Source: Sphagnum magellanicum
Taxonomy: Eukaryota; Streptophyta; Sphagnopsida; Sphagnales; Sphagnaceae
Assembly (NCBI GenBank): GCA_021904315.1
Contig: CM038912.1
Coordinates: forward strand, 11,991,061-12,055,060
Direction of reading: 5' to 3'
Length of the DNA: 64,000 nucleotides
Positions 1 to 10,295 of the stretch are shown here, piece after piece; position 1 is the first letter of the stretch; every line of letters starts with the position of its first letter. The translations under genes and the position numbers were made by a program. The notes beneath the pieces were generated by a model. The model was not told where the DNA came from, did no database searches, and was given only the letters and a program-made list of their open reading frames with translations.

Positions 1-2712
1 GCTCTTGAAGATGTGAAGAAAATTGCACTGGTCACTAAGACCGGGCTATATGACTGGACTGTCATGCCCTTTGGTCTCAAAAATGCCATTAGTACTTTCA
101 CCAGAACAATGTCACTGGTCTTCAAGGAATTGGGAGGCGAATTCTTGAAGGTGTTTGTGAACAATCTCAATGTCCATAGCAAGAATTGGGAGGACCACCT
201 TCAACACCTGGAAGCCGTGTTCGCCAAATTAAGGGAAGTAAACCTGAAACTGAATCCCGGGAAGTGTTGTTTTGCTGCCAGGAGCATCGCTTTCTTAAGA
301 CATGTGGTCAATAGCGAAGGAACTAGGCCAGATCCTAGTAAAATTAATGTTGTAGTACATTTCCCTGTGTCGAAGACAGTCACCGATGTGAGGTCTTTTC
401 TGGGACTAACAGGGTATTATCGAAACTATGTGCGAGGATACGCACGACTGGCGGTTCCACTATTCGAATTAACAAGGAAGGAAGTGGCTTTTGTATGGGA
501 TTTGGGTTGTCAGGGTGCATTTGAAGCTCTGAAGGGGGCACTAGTGGCTGCTCCGGTGCTCATTCGACCTGACTTTGATAAGCAGTTCTGCCTTGATGTG
601 GATTGGTCACCGAAGGGCGTCGGTGCCATCCTATCTCAAAGAGAAGGTAGGAAGGAAAAAGTTGTGGCATACGCCAGCAAGGGACTGACATCTGCACAAA
701 AGAAATTCCATCCCATGGAGGGAGAATGTTATGCACTGATATGGGGCATCATGCACTTCCGTTAGTATCTGCATCGCACCCACTTTGTCCTGAGGACAGA
801 TCACAAGCCACTGGAGTGGTTGGCAATGGTGTCCGATGCATATGGGAAAAGAGGACGTTGAATCGACATGCTCCAGGATTTCAGCTTCAAGATCCAACAT
901 CGACCAGGCGTGAAACATGCTAATGTGGATGCGCTAAGCCGGAATCCCATGGGAGCTGCTGATGACAACGATTTTGGTTGTGAAATCCAGGACCTCGCGA
1001 ACAAACCAGGAAAGCCAATTGAGCCATTGGGAGGGATATTCTCTGCACAATATGGTAAGGAATTTGACTGGCTTGGCCTGAGGAGACGATCAGGACGACT
1101 GGGATAGCACTACGAATGTTGTTTTGGCATCAACCATTGGCGATGGCTGGAGGAGCATCAGCTGTGTATGCTTGAGGTGTTAACTGAGGCAAGTCACGAT
1201 GAGAAGGATGACTCACCTGGAGATGGAGATGAAGCTACTGTTGGAGAGGAAATTAGGGATTCGGAATCTTCCAAAAGAAAGCAGATCCTTAGGAGAGGAA
1301 AGACCAGATACTATGATAGAAAGCAACAGCTTGAGCTGGTACTGGCTGCCGAGGCGCTGTTGGAAGATGATGGACAAGGGACTCACGATGCAAGTTCTGG
1401 GTGTGAAGAAGCCCATACTGATGACACAAGCAAGACTGACATCTGGGAGGATGAGATTTGTATGGGACTACTGAAGGAAGGCTTCATCCCACATGTTATC
1501 GATCTCCAGGAAAGCAAGAGAGTAAGGAAACGAGCAATGCACTATTGTTGGAGGAACGAAGGGCTTTACTTTAAAGGGTTGTGCGTGCCTAGACCTGAGG
1601 ATAGGTTGAAGCTGGTGACACAAATGCACGAAGATTTGGGGCACTTCGGGGAACAAAGGACTTTGGCAGAAATTTGCCAGCGGTACTTCTGGAATAATCG
1701 AACAGAATGTGTAAAGACAATTATCAGAACATGCCAGTAGTGCCAGCTGGTGAAGAGTGAAGGAAGCATTCGCTCTGGAGATGAGCTTTTGAAGAGCATC
1801 CCGATTTGTGACTAATTCCACCGAATTGCACTCGATACGGCTGGTCCACTACCTGAAACGAAAGCAGGAAATAAGTACATTCTAGTGGCCATCGACCACT
1901 ACTCTAAGTGGTGCGAGGCCAAGGCGGTGGCTGATCATGGGGCCAAGACTGTTGCTAGATTTCTGGAGGATGATCTAATCTGCAGGTATGGAGTTCCCAA
2001 ATTTGTGTTGACTGACAATGACGGGGAGTGGGGTGCAGAATTCGAGGTGATGTGCAGGGATTATGCCATACAGCATCAACGCACTACACCACAATGGCAC
2101 CAGTGCAATGGGATGGCAGAGCGCATGATTAAGACGTTCAAACATGGCATCACTGTTTTGGCAGCCAATCCTACAAACGTCAATTGTTGGGATGAGCACT
2201 TGGCTAAGGTCCTATTCGGGTACAGGTGTGGAATTCAGGCAAGCACGAAATTCTCACCTTTCATGATTCTGACAGGTCGATCACCGCGCCTCAGGGCGGA
2301 CAACCATCTGGATGCTTTGACCAATGAGGTTAATGATACCTCCAGTGTGGAAGGTACTGCAATCCAATTCCTGGAAAAGGTACAGCTCATAGCAAGTATA
2401 CACGAAAATGTCTTGTTCAACGTTGAGCAAGCACAGAAGAAGTAGAAGAACACATATGCCAACCGGCCAGGCAAGCATCTGTTTGAAGGTTTGGTGGCTA
2501 GGGAGTCGATGGTGAAAATGAAGAAACCAGGTAAGAGGAGAGCTTTTGTTGCGAATTGGGAAGGCCCATACCAATATGTAGGACATACTGATGGGAAGGG
2601 AAATTTTGATTTTAAAGAAGGTTGCCGGCTTTGCATAGTCCAAGATGCGGATGGTCGACAATGGGAAAGGTCACGAAGAGACCTACAGATCTATTACGCT
2701 CCTCCAGACTGA
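1..2712 (+). pseudogene. Broken pol gene (RT, RNase H, integrase) of a Ty3/gypsy element
   Basis: Domains in order: reverse transcriptase palm with MPFGLKNA at about 67-90 and the catalytic box at 154-165; RNase H from about 565 (DVDWSPKGVGAILSQ) to the DALSRNP end near 950; an acidic linker at about 1170-1440; an HHCC zinc-binding part near 1626-1745; the integrase core with D in LDTAGP (near 1830), D in VLTDND (near 2012) and E in GMAERM (near 2120); a GPY/F module with WEGPY near 2560. In-frame stops lie at 763 (TAG), 859 (TGA), 1105 (TAG), 1738 (TAG), 1813 (TAA) and 2443 (TAG), and no frameshift is seen. The reverse transcriptase box reads FVNN instead of the family's aromatic-x-Asp-Asp, so both metal-binding aspartates are lost. 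The three integrase acidic residues are still present. It is clearly a dead copy. Confidence 0.9.
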
Positions 2713-2733
2713 GCTGAGGGACTCAGCTTTTTC

Positions 2734-2746
2734 AAAAAGGGAGGGG
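2734..2746 (+). other. Polypurine tract of the retrotransposon
   Basis: An unbroken purine run (AAAAAGGGAGGGG) lies 22 bases after the pol stop and directly before the presumed 3' LTR. This is where plus-strand priming occurs in LTR retrotransposons. Confidence 0.75.
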
Positions 2747-3500
2747 TTACATATGTGACCGAACAACAGGTGGTAGGACGGTGACTCCATGAATGTGCAG
2801 TTGGTGTGAACGCAAACCCCTTGATCTGGGTAATCTGGCCGCCTCCATTGATGAGTGGCGGCGGATTTCCTCTTCATTAGTTTGAGAGGGAAACTGGTTA
2901 TGCATGGAGTGCACGGGAGAAGGTGGTCTGTCTGTGTGGGGTGTGAGGACAGGAAGATGGCGGCGCGTTTGATGAAGGGGAGCGGCGCCACATTGATTAG
3001 GTATGGAAGAAAGCTGTTGGTGAAGAAAGCGAGGAGGAGGAAGCTTGCAGGAGAAGCTGGTGCCAGGGATACAGTAGGGGAGGATGATCAGTGGAGGAGA
3101 ACACCGAGTTTTGGCAGAAGAACCAGGAGCTTAGGGAAGGCTAGTGGGGGTCGCTCTCTTTTTTTCCGCTGCGATTTGTGACCTGAGAGATTTCTGGTTC
3201 CTGGATCTGGAAGAGCTGAATGAGAGTTTAGGAGTAGGCAATTGAGATAGCAATGGTGAGGAGGCAGAAGAATGAGTTCTGTACAAAACATTGTGTGTAA
3301 TGAGAATTGAGGCATTTTGTCTCTGAGATCCATTTTCATTTGAATTGTATGCTGCATAATTGTAGAATTGTATTGTGCGCGCTCTGTCAGAGCGCGGTAG
3401 CGTCGGGAGAGGTTTGGTTAGTGTTGTGTCCTCTCCATTTCATTGGGTCCTTCCTTTTTGGTTATAGTGGAATCTTTGAATAAACCTCTTGTTATAACAC
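2747..3500 (+). repeat. 3' LTR of the Ty3/gypsy element
   Basis: The region begins just after the polypurine tract with TTACATATGTGAC and ends near TTGTTATAACA, so short inverted ends (about TGTTA/TAACA) are plausible although the first bases are altered. An AATAAA polyadenylation-like signal is at 3479-3484, near the right end. Length is about 750 bp. Without the partner LTR the borders are an inference. Confidence 0.65.
3378..3396 (+). other. Perfect 8-bp hairpin in the LTR
   Basis: CGCGCTCT and AGAGCGCG are exact reverse complements separated by GTC. The GC-rich hairpin stands out in AT-rich surroundings and lies about 80 bases upstream of the AATAAA signal, so it would be in the LTR transcript near the 3' end. 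Confidence 0.6.
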
Positions 3501-4807
3501 TTTATGCCATTTTTATTACATATTCATGTTCATTTCTTGCTCTACCTTGGTGTAAATAAACAGAATACTTGGATTTAATTTTTGAATCCAACATTGTCAA
3601 ACCTTTTCTATATTTAATAATAAACATTGATTTTCAATGTGTCATACTATTTTGACTCACTTCAAGAGATGATATTTGATCCAATAAATAAGATATAAAA
3701 TCAAAAATACAATTGCCTACTTCATATGTATAAGTTGAAACTATATGAATGCCATACGAATGTAATACATGTTCAAATGACAAATTAACAAGATTTGATA
3801 TAAATACGTCCATTGTTATGGATTAACATTATATATATATATATGGTTTCCCAACACAAATATATTAAAATATCATTCACATAAAAAATTTAATTTTACT
3901 AAAAAATTATTTGCACAAAAAAATTGTTACATTGAAGAATGCACTTACTTATAATGTAAATTTACTTTATACAAAAAAAATGATAAATGCACTTATATTG
4001 TCAAAATATTTTGTATATAAAAACGTTTGCATTTAAAATTTGTTTTACATACAAAAGTTGTTACATACTATGGAAGTTGAAGTAAAAAATTGTCCTTTAA
4101 TTATAAACAAAATATGGGAAAAAAAATTAATTATCATTGTTCAACAAAAAGTGTGATAGAAAAGTTGCCTATAAGGGTCACACAAAAAAATATTATTAAT
4201 TTTAAAATGTTAAAGTGGTTTTTTGTTTTAAAATCAATTTCAATTCATCAAAGTCAAGCTTGTGTTTCACATTACATTTATTAATCTTTACTAACAATAG
4301 GTTCAAAAATTATAACCAAATCTCCACCACACAAATTAAATTCCATTTTTGGCAAAAATTGTTCATTGTCATTGTGAAAACCAATAAGGGTAAATGTAGG
4401 TGATCAATGAAATCTATTATGAATCCAAATGGAAATGAGGAGTTGAACTTGTTTCAAATGAGGCAAAGCCATAAACACGAACTTTCTCATATGCATAGTT
4501 GATTCCAACCATTTGCCTTTAATGGTCAACAACATAGGCTTTTCATTAGTTGTAATGGTAGCATGTAGGAACTCGGATTGAAATAGACATCATTAATTGG
4601 TGAAATGATGATATCTATTAGACAATAATTACCACAAACTTTTTGAAATGGAGGTGCCACAGAGTTGGTTATAATGGACAATGCTTGAATAACTTGAAAA
4701 AATTGAAAATTTTGTATTAAAACAAAGTACACATCATTCAAACTAATTAAAACTAAAAACATACATATGTTGCCATATTTAAAAAACCATCGAAAGAATC
4801 CTATAAC
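3501..4807. other. AT-rich intergenic DNA, no gene seen
   Basis: Strongly AT-rich with many homopolymer A and T runs and a short (AT)n tract at about 3832-3845. The open frames are short, rich in Lys/Asn/Phe/Ile and show no recognisable domain. It probably represents old, decayed repeat DNA. Confidence 0.6.
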
Positions 4808-5140
4808 ATATGTGATTACTTGATGTTATTTCCACAAAAAACAAAACAAAACAACCACCAAAAGAATCCCATAGCATCAAGTGGCCATTAGATTTAACAT
4901 TGAGCAACCACCCAACTTGATGTTGTTTCCACCAAAAAAAGAAAAAAGAAAAAAACCACTAAAAAAATCCCATAGCATCAAGTGGCCACCCGATTTCAAG
5001 TAGCATCAAATAACCATTTGATGTTGTTTCCACCAACAATAATTAAATAAATGAAACAACCACCCAAAAAATCCCAATTGGGCGGTCATTTGATTTTAAG
5101 AAACATTAGGCAACCACTTGATGTTTTCCATAATAAATAA
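4808..5140. repeat. Tandem array, ~100-bp unit, about 3-4 copies
   Basis: The landmark TTGATGTT followed by TTTCC occurs at 4820, 4917, 5018 and 5118, a spacing of 97, 101 and 100 bases. Between the landmarks AATCCCATAGCATCAAGTGG recurs (4864 and 4969), together with CAACCAC motifs. Copies are diverged and contain variable A-rich parts. The unit resembles that of the array at 7218-7925. Confidence 0.75.
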
Positions 5141-5227
5141 ATAAATAAATAACCATTAAAATTTACAAAAAAATAAAAAATAATTTGTGCAAACGAAAAA
5201 AATGAAATTTACCTCTTTGAATGTAGG

Positions 5228-6087
5228 TCAAATGCTTAATAGTTTATTATGTAATTGGAGAAGGCAAGCTTGAACTCCATCAACAAACTTGCTGAAGATT
5301 ATGTAATGTTGTGCTTGTAAAAATTTGTCTCCTTTGGAAGTTGCTACCATATTCTTGATTAAGACCATTGCACACTGCCCTCTATTGTATGCTTCCAAAA
5401 GTTGTTCATATTTGAGTTTGGAATTATTGCCCATGGTAAGAACATCTTGATCAAACTATACCTCTCCATTTATAATCATCAATTGTTTCTCACCCCTACT
5501 ATTTATTCCTCCCTTCACATAAATAACAACAATCGCAATATAAACATAATTCCAATTTTGGACAAAACTTCTAAATTCTTAATTGAATTTGTGTGAAAAA
5601 ACATTGGAATCAATTCAAGATGGAAGCTTGAAATTGATGACACAATGGTTGTTGATTCAATTGTAATGATGATATGCATATGACCTTTCTCAAAACCCCG
5701 CTTGGATTTTGATTCTATGCAAAAAAAAATCCACTTTCACATACATCTTTTTTTTCAAAAGTTGTTCATTCCTTTCAATATGGGGTGATTCACCCTTTAA
5801 ATGACCATGTTTAGAATAACCCTATTTAGCAAATCACAATGTAAATATGCGTAGCTTGGATATTCCATGGTGTTATTCGCAATTTGATCAAAGGTGCCAT
5901 ACTTGTTTAATAGTTTTGCTTCAAAAGCAACATCTCTAACTCCAAAATCTAAATTATCCACCCCAACAAACAATCTACCTTCCTTCATTGCAATAGCAAC
6001 CATTGTGCAAAGAATAACATTTACCAAAAACAAATTGACAACAAACAAATGAAGTATTAAAATAAATGCACTTGGAAAGACACACAC
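5228..6087 (-). other. Possible minus-strand coding relic, unidentified
   Basis: Two minus-strand open stretches, 5228-5434 (68 codons) and 5797-6087 (96 codons), have less skewed amino-acid composition than other frames here; the second contains KEGRLFVGVDNLDFGVRDVAF. No start context, splice pattern or domain is recognised. They could be pieces of a decayed transposon gene or chance frames. Confidence 0.2.
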
Positions 6088-7217
6088 TTATAAAGGAACC
6101 CAAAAAAAAAAACACTCCAAAATGATAGCATATGCAAAACACAACGTGCAAAGTAATGAATAACCAAAAACATCAATTGCCCAATGCTTTAATTTGGAAT
6201 GGGTTTTAATTTAAACCCTAAACCTTTTATTATTGTTTTCATCGATTTTATATAATTTTGACTATTTTGTCTTTAACTAAACTCATTCAACAAGGTTACT
6301 CATAATTTGATGGCTAAATAATGGTTTGGAATGGATTTAAGATTTAAACCTTAAACCTTTTACTATTGTTTTCAATAACTTTACATAACTTTAATTATTT
6401 TTTATTTCAACTAAGTTCATTCAACAAGGTTATTCATGACTTGATGACTAAATAATTATTTTATAATAATGACCATTCAAATAGTATTATCTTTATTGTC
6501 CCATGTTTTTCAACTATTCATTTTGTGGTTCATACCAACCTTAAACCATTTATGAATTCAAATAATGATTCCAAAATAGTTCAAATATTATAGTTTGGAT
6601 TTAAAACATTAAAAATTTACCCTAAACCTTTATGTATTTATCATTTTAGAATATCATTTTAAAAACTTAAATGTACTAAAAAATGGTTAGAACTTCTAAT
6701 TTTGTTCAATTATGTGGAAAAAAAATTAATTCCCAAAAAAAAAATTAAAATTTTTTTTTAATCATTTTGGATTTCATGTATGAAATGTTTAGTTCCAAAA
6801 AAGTATTTCCTTATATTATATTTCAATTTTTCATCCCATCTTTTGATGATACTTAATTTATTAAATTATTTATTTTGGGTATATTTTAAATTAGATTCAG
6901 AATATTGAAAGTTTTTATTCATGTATTCATTGAAAGAAATTAAAATTATATTGATTTTTCTATTTCCAAAATTTAAGAAAATACTCAACTTTATTTTCAA
7001 ATTTCCATCCATTTTTCAACATTTAAATAATGGTATAAAAATTTATTGTGGTTTTGTGCAAACATTAAAAACCTTAATATATTGAAAGAAAACTACTAAG
7101 ATTTATATTGGAAAATTTAAACTACAAATTTTTTTTGGTAATAAGAATTTTGATTGTTTGAAAGAAAAATATTTTAAATTTTTTAAGAAAAACATTGTAG
7201 GCCATAAGATACAAACA
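6088..7217. other. AT-rich intergenic DNA, no gene seen
   Basis: Two diverged copies of about 120 bases lie near 6189-6310 and 6326-6430, sharing TTAAACC...AAACCTTTTA.TATTGTTTTCA and CAACAAGGTTA.TCAT. The rest is A/T runs. No coding frame worth naming was seen. Confidence 0.5.
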
Positions 7218-7925
7218 TGCAACCAACTTGATGCTATTATTTTTTTAAGGAAGAGGGCACATCATCAAGTGACAACCTAATTCTATACCTTTTGTAAGGA
7301 CAACAAAAAAACATCAAGTGGCCACTCAATGTTAATATTTGAATTTTTTTTCTAATTTTTTTAAAACCACCATATGGTCACCCAGTGTTATTCCTTTTTA
7401 AAAGAAGGCAAAGAATCAAGCAACCACCAATATTAATTCCTAAAAAAATAGCAATTAAGAAAAACCACCATGTGGTAACCCAATGTTATTCCTTTCTTAA
7501 AGGAAAATAAAGAATCGGGCAGCCACTCGGTACTAATTATTGAAGAAAAATAATTGTAATTTTTTTAATGATTAGTATGGCCACTAGTGCGCCACTAGTA
7601 AAGTACTATTGTTCAACTATGTTATGACTATAAAACAACGACTTATAACTTAATAAGGATACATATTCACCATGTGACTACCCAATGCTATTCCTTCTTA
7701 AAGGAAGGCAAAGAATTGGACAATCGCTTGGTACTAATTCTTTTTTAAAACAATTGTAATTTTTTAAAAACCATCATGTGGTTGCCCGATACTATTCCGT
7801 CTTAGAGGAAGACAAATAATTGAGTGGCCACATGGTACTAATTCTTGAAAAAAAAACCCGAAACTTAAACTTTATATTTATTGAAAAAACCACAAGGCGG
7901 CCACCTAATGTTATTCTGCCATAAT
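7218..7925. repeat. Tandem array, ~100-bp unit, about six diverged copies
   Basis: The landmark ACCACCATGTGG (or near variants) followed by CCCAATGTTATTCC lies at 7366, 7464, 7667, 7770 and 7889; older copies begin at about 7218. Spacings are 98, 203, 103 and 119 bases; the 203 step holds about 100 bases of foreign or decayed sequence (7566-7666). Each unit continues with AAAGAATC, a CAGCCACTCGGTACTAATTC-like part and an A/T run. Confidence 0.75.
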
Positions 7926-9399
7926 TTGTTTAAAAAAATCATGAATATATAAATATTTTAAAAACTAAGCAAATTAATAGAATAGGGGTGATTAAATTGA
8001 ATTTGAAAACAAATGAATTTTTAAAAAATAAATAAATTGTCATTTAAAATAATTTCTTCTTTTACAAAAACACCTTCCAAAAAAACATTTTGAGGTATGT
8101 GGTTTTTCCATAGCATGTGGTCCTTTAAAGTGATCTCTTATTTATTTGATTTTACTGAAAAAATCTTAGGAGAAAAAGCTAAAAATTCATAAGTCAATAG
8201 AGTTGGAAAAGAAAGAAAAATAGCTAGTTACCATATTAAAAAAAAAATAGTGAACATTTTTTAGAATGAACCAGAGGTGTAAGGTGTACTAGAACATTTA
8301 TATTTATATTTTTGATGAAATTTGAACTTTGGTAAATGATATGGGATAAACAATAGAAAAAGGAAGAAAGAAGAAAATGAGGTTTCTCAAGGGGAAAACA
8401 AAACACAATTTACCCCTCCATTTTCAAACCCTACAAATTCCTCATTTTTTATCCATTTTGAGTGATCTTATAAACTCTAGGTGCATGAATTGAAATTTTA
8501 AAAACTTATTGGACCTACATGTGAAATAGAGCAATGTCCCAAAGCTTGTAAGGTCCAAAATGTAAACAATTTAAAATACAATAAATAAACTATTTATCCC
8601 CTTCATTTCCGAGAGGTGTATGTTTGTCGTTTTTTAATAGATTTGAGCAATTTTTGTTGCATTGAATGTAATAGGTGGAATGTTACAACATCTTTATTTT
8701 TCAAAACTAATGGTCACCATTTTAAACTTGTGTTAATGCCCTTTTCAAAAGGTGTGTGTACCTATTGAGGTACATTTGTTGGGTACCTATTGTGATAACT
8801 ATTAATTAGTTATAACATGGGCTTCAATTTTTATTTTTGGGTGTAATGACCTTTTGGATTGACGCAACACAAATTGTTTTTGAAACATTCGATACAAATA
8901 TTCTTGCACATAGAAGCTTCCATTCATTGAATATTATGTGTCAAGATGTTTTCTTAGAATACATGTTCAATATCATGATGATTATTTTATCACAAATAGA
9001 ATATCTATTGTTTCAGAAAATAAATATTCTATTTTTTTCCACTTGTCCCTCACAAGAAAAAAAAAATCAAAAAATGATAGCGCCACCCAATAATTTCTTA
9101 GTAAAATAAGAAAAAAATTTTTTAATCGGCTTTAAAAATATTAGGAAGTTGTCATATATATTTTTTCAAAAAAATCTTGAGGTTATATTTTTCATTTGAT
9201 TTTTCTCAAAAAAATTCAAAATATAACTTTTGAGATTATATAAAAATTACCAAGATTGACCACCCAAACCCTATGAATAGTTAAACCCTCCTCACCCCAC
9301 CCTAAAAACAACCCCTTTGCAATGTGAAAAATCATTACTCCACTTGACCAAAACAATCCCCGAATCTTAAAAAACAACCCCTTAAAAGAAGGAGAAATC
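7926..9399. other. AT-rich intergenic DNA, no gene seen
   Basis: Low-complexity AT-rich sequence. An open frame at 8837-9109 (+) starts at TTG, has no recognisable domain and ends in poly-Lys codons, so it is not called as a gene. Confidence 0.5.
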
Positions 9400-9469
9400 C
9401 CAAGCCCCCTTCCCATCCCACCCCAAGCCCCCTTCCCATCCCACCCCAAGCCCCCTTTCCCATCTCACC
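9400..9469. repeat. Three tandem copies of a 23-bp C-rich unit
   Basis: The unit CCAAGCCCCCTTCCCATC plus CCACC occurs at 9400-9422, 9423-9445 and 9446-9469, the last with one extra T and one C-to-T change. The first two are identical. The strong C-over-G strand bias stands out from the AT-rich flank. Confidence 0.85.
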
Positions 9470-10086
9470 CCGAGCTACCAACTCAACCCAACCTGACATT
9501 GCAAAAAGAAAAACTTAGACTTGTATAAACCTTATCCATTCAGCCTACTTCAGATTCACCGTCCCCTATACCCGTCCAAAATGAGTTTCCCCACTGCCTC
9601 TATCCCAAATTTGGGACATAGCCAATAAAATTTCCTTACTTTGTGGATACCACTGAAAGAGGGGATAGGGGGTGAAACCAGGCCCAAAGACAGGGCGAAG
9701 ACAGGGTGACATTACGGATAACTCTAATGTCTGCTCCAAATGCACTGTGATTTTTTTTTATGTGTAGGATAAGGACTGAAGGGTGTCTGTCCTTTGCAAG
9801 GCGAGAGCCCAAGGGCCACACCTAAATTCCCAGAATTGCCCCATTGGAGATCCTTACACAGCATAAAGATCTGGTAGAATTTTAGAGCTCTGATTTTGTT
9901 GGAGAAGAAGAAGAGGCACCTTAGGGTTAGAGGTGACCCAATTTTGAGGAACCTAATTCAAGTGGTGCCTCCTCCTCCTCGTCTATGATGGTAAGGTGCC
10001 CTCTGCATGCACAAAAAAAAATTCTACGAGTTCTTATAACCTATTCTAACTAGTTCAATCAATAGAAAGGTTGTGTAACCATGTAA
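9470..10086. other. Less AT-rich stretch without a recognised gene
   Basis: Base composition is closer to that of genic DNA here, with GAAGAAGAAGAGG near 9906 and CCTCCTCCTCCTCG near 9967 as in a plant 5' leader or relic exon. No open frame with a recognisable product was found. It may be a gene fragment or non-coding transcript; nothing firmer can be said. Confidence 0.35.
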
Positions 10087-10295
10087 AGGTGCATTCACAC
10101 CTAATGTTAAGTCAGTGTTAAGTGAAAATCTAGGTGGCATCTTAGGTGGCACCCAATGTTAAATGGGTGATTATTTAAGATTAAGTGAATGTTACACATA
10201 AAATCTTTGTGGTAAATAGGTTTAGGTTCTAAATGACTACCTTGGTGTTAGGGGACTCAATACTAGAGTCCTTAACACCAAGTGTGAATGCACCT
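10087..10295. mobile_element. MITE, PIF/Harbinger (Tourist-like) type
   Basis: The 209-bp element starts AGGTGCATTCACAC and ends with its exact reverse complement GTGTGAATGCACCT. The inverted repeat continues inward to about 25 bases with three mismatches, ending in GTTAAG/CTTAAC. It is flanked by the direct repeat TAA (10084-10086 and 10296-10298). A TWA target duplication and short length without coding capacity are traits of PIF/Harbinger-derived MITEs. The family assignment is inferred; the inverted repeats and flanking duplication are directly visible. Confidence 0.85.

Larger units (their letters stand above)
1..3500 (+). mobile_element. Ty3/gypsy LTR retrotransposon, 3' part, cut by window edge
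   Basis: The order reverse transcriptase, RNase H, integrase, GPY/F module, polypurine tract, LTR is that of Ty3/gypsy (Metaviridae) elements in plants. The 5' LTR, gag, protease and start of reverse transcriptase lie left of the window. The whole pol part stays in one reading frame (frame of base 1) to a TGA at 2710-2712 but carries six internal stops, so this copy cannot make its proteins. The right boundary near 3500 is approximate: the 5' LTR needed to define it is absent. Confidence 0.88.

Noticed and set aside
4808..7925. CRISPR array
   Set aside because: The repeats are ~100-bp diverged tandem units without unique spacers, in a plant nuclear genome.
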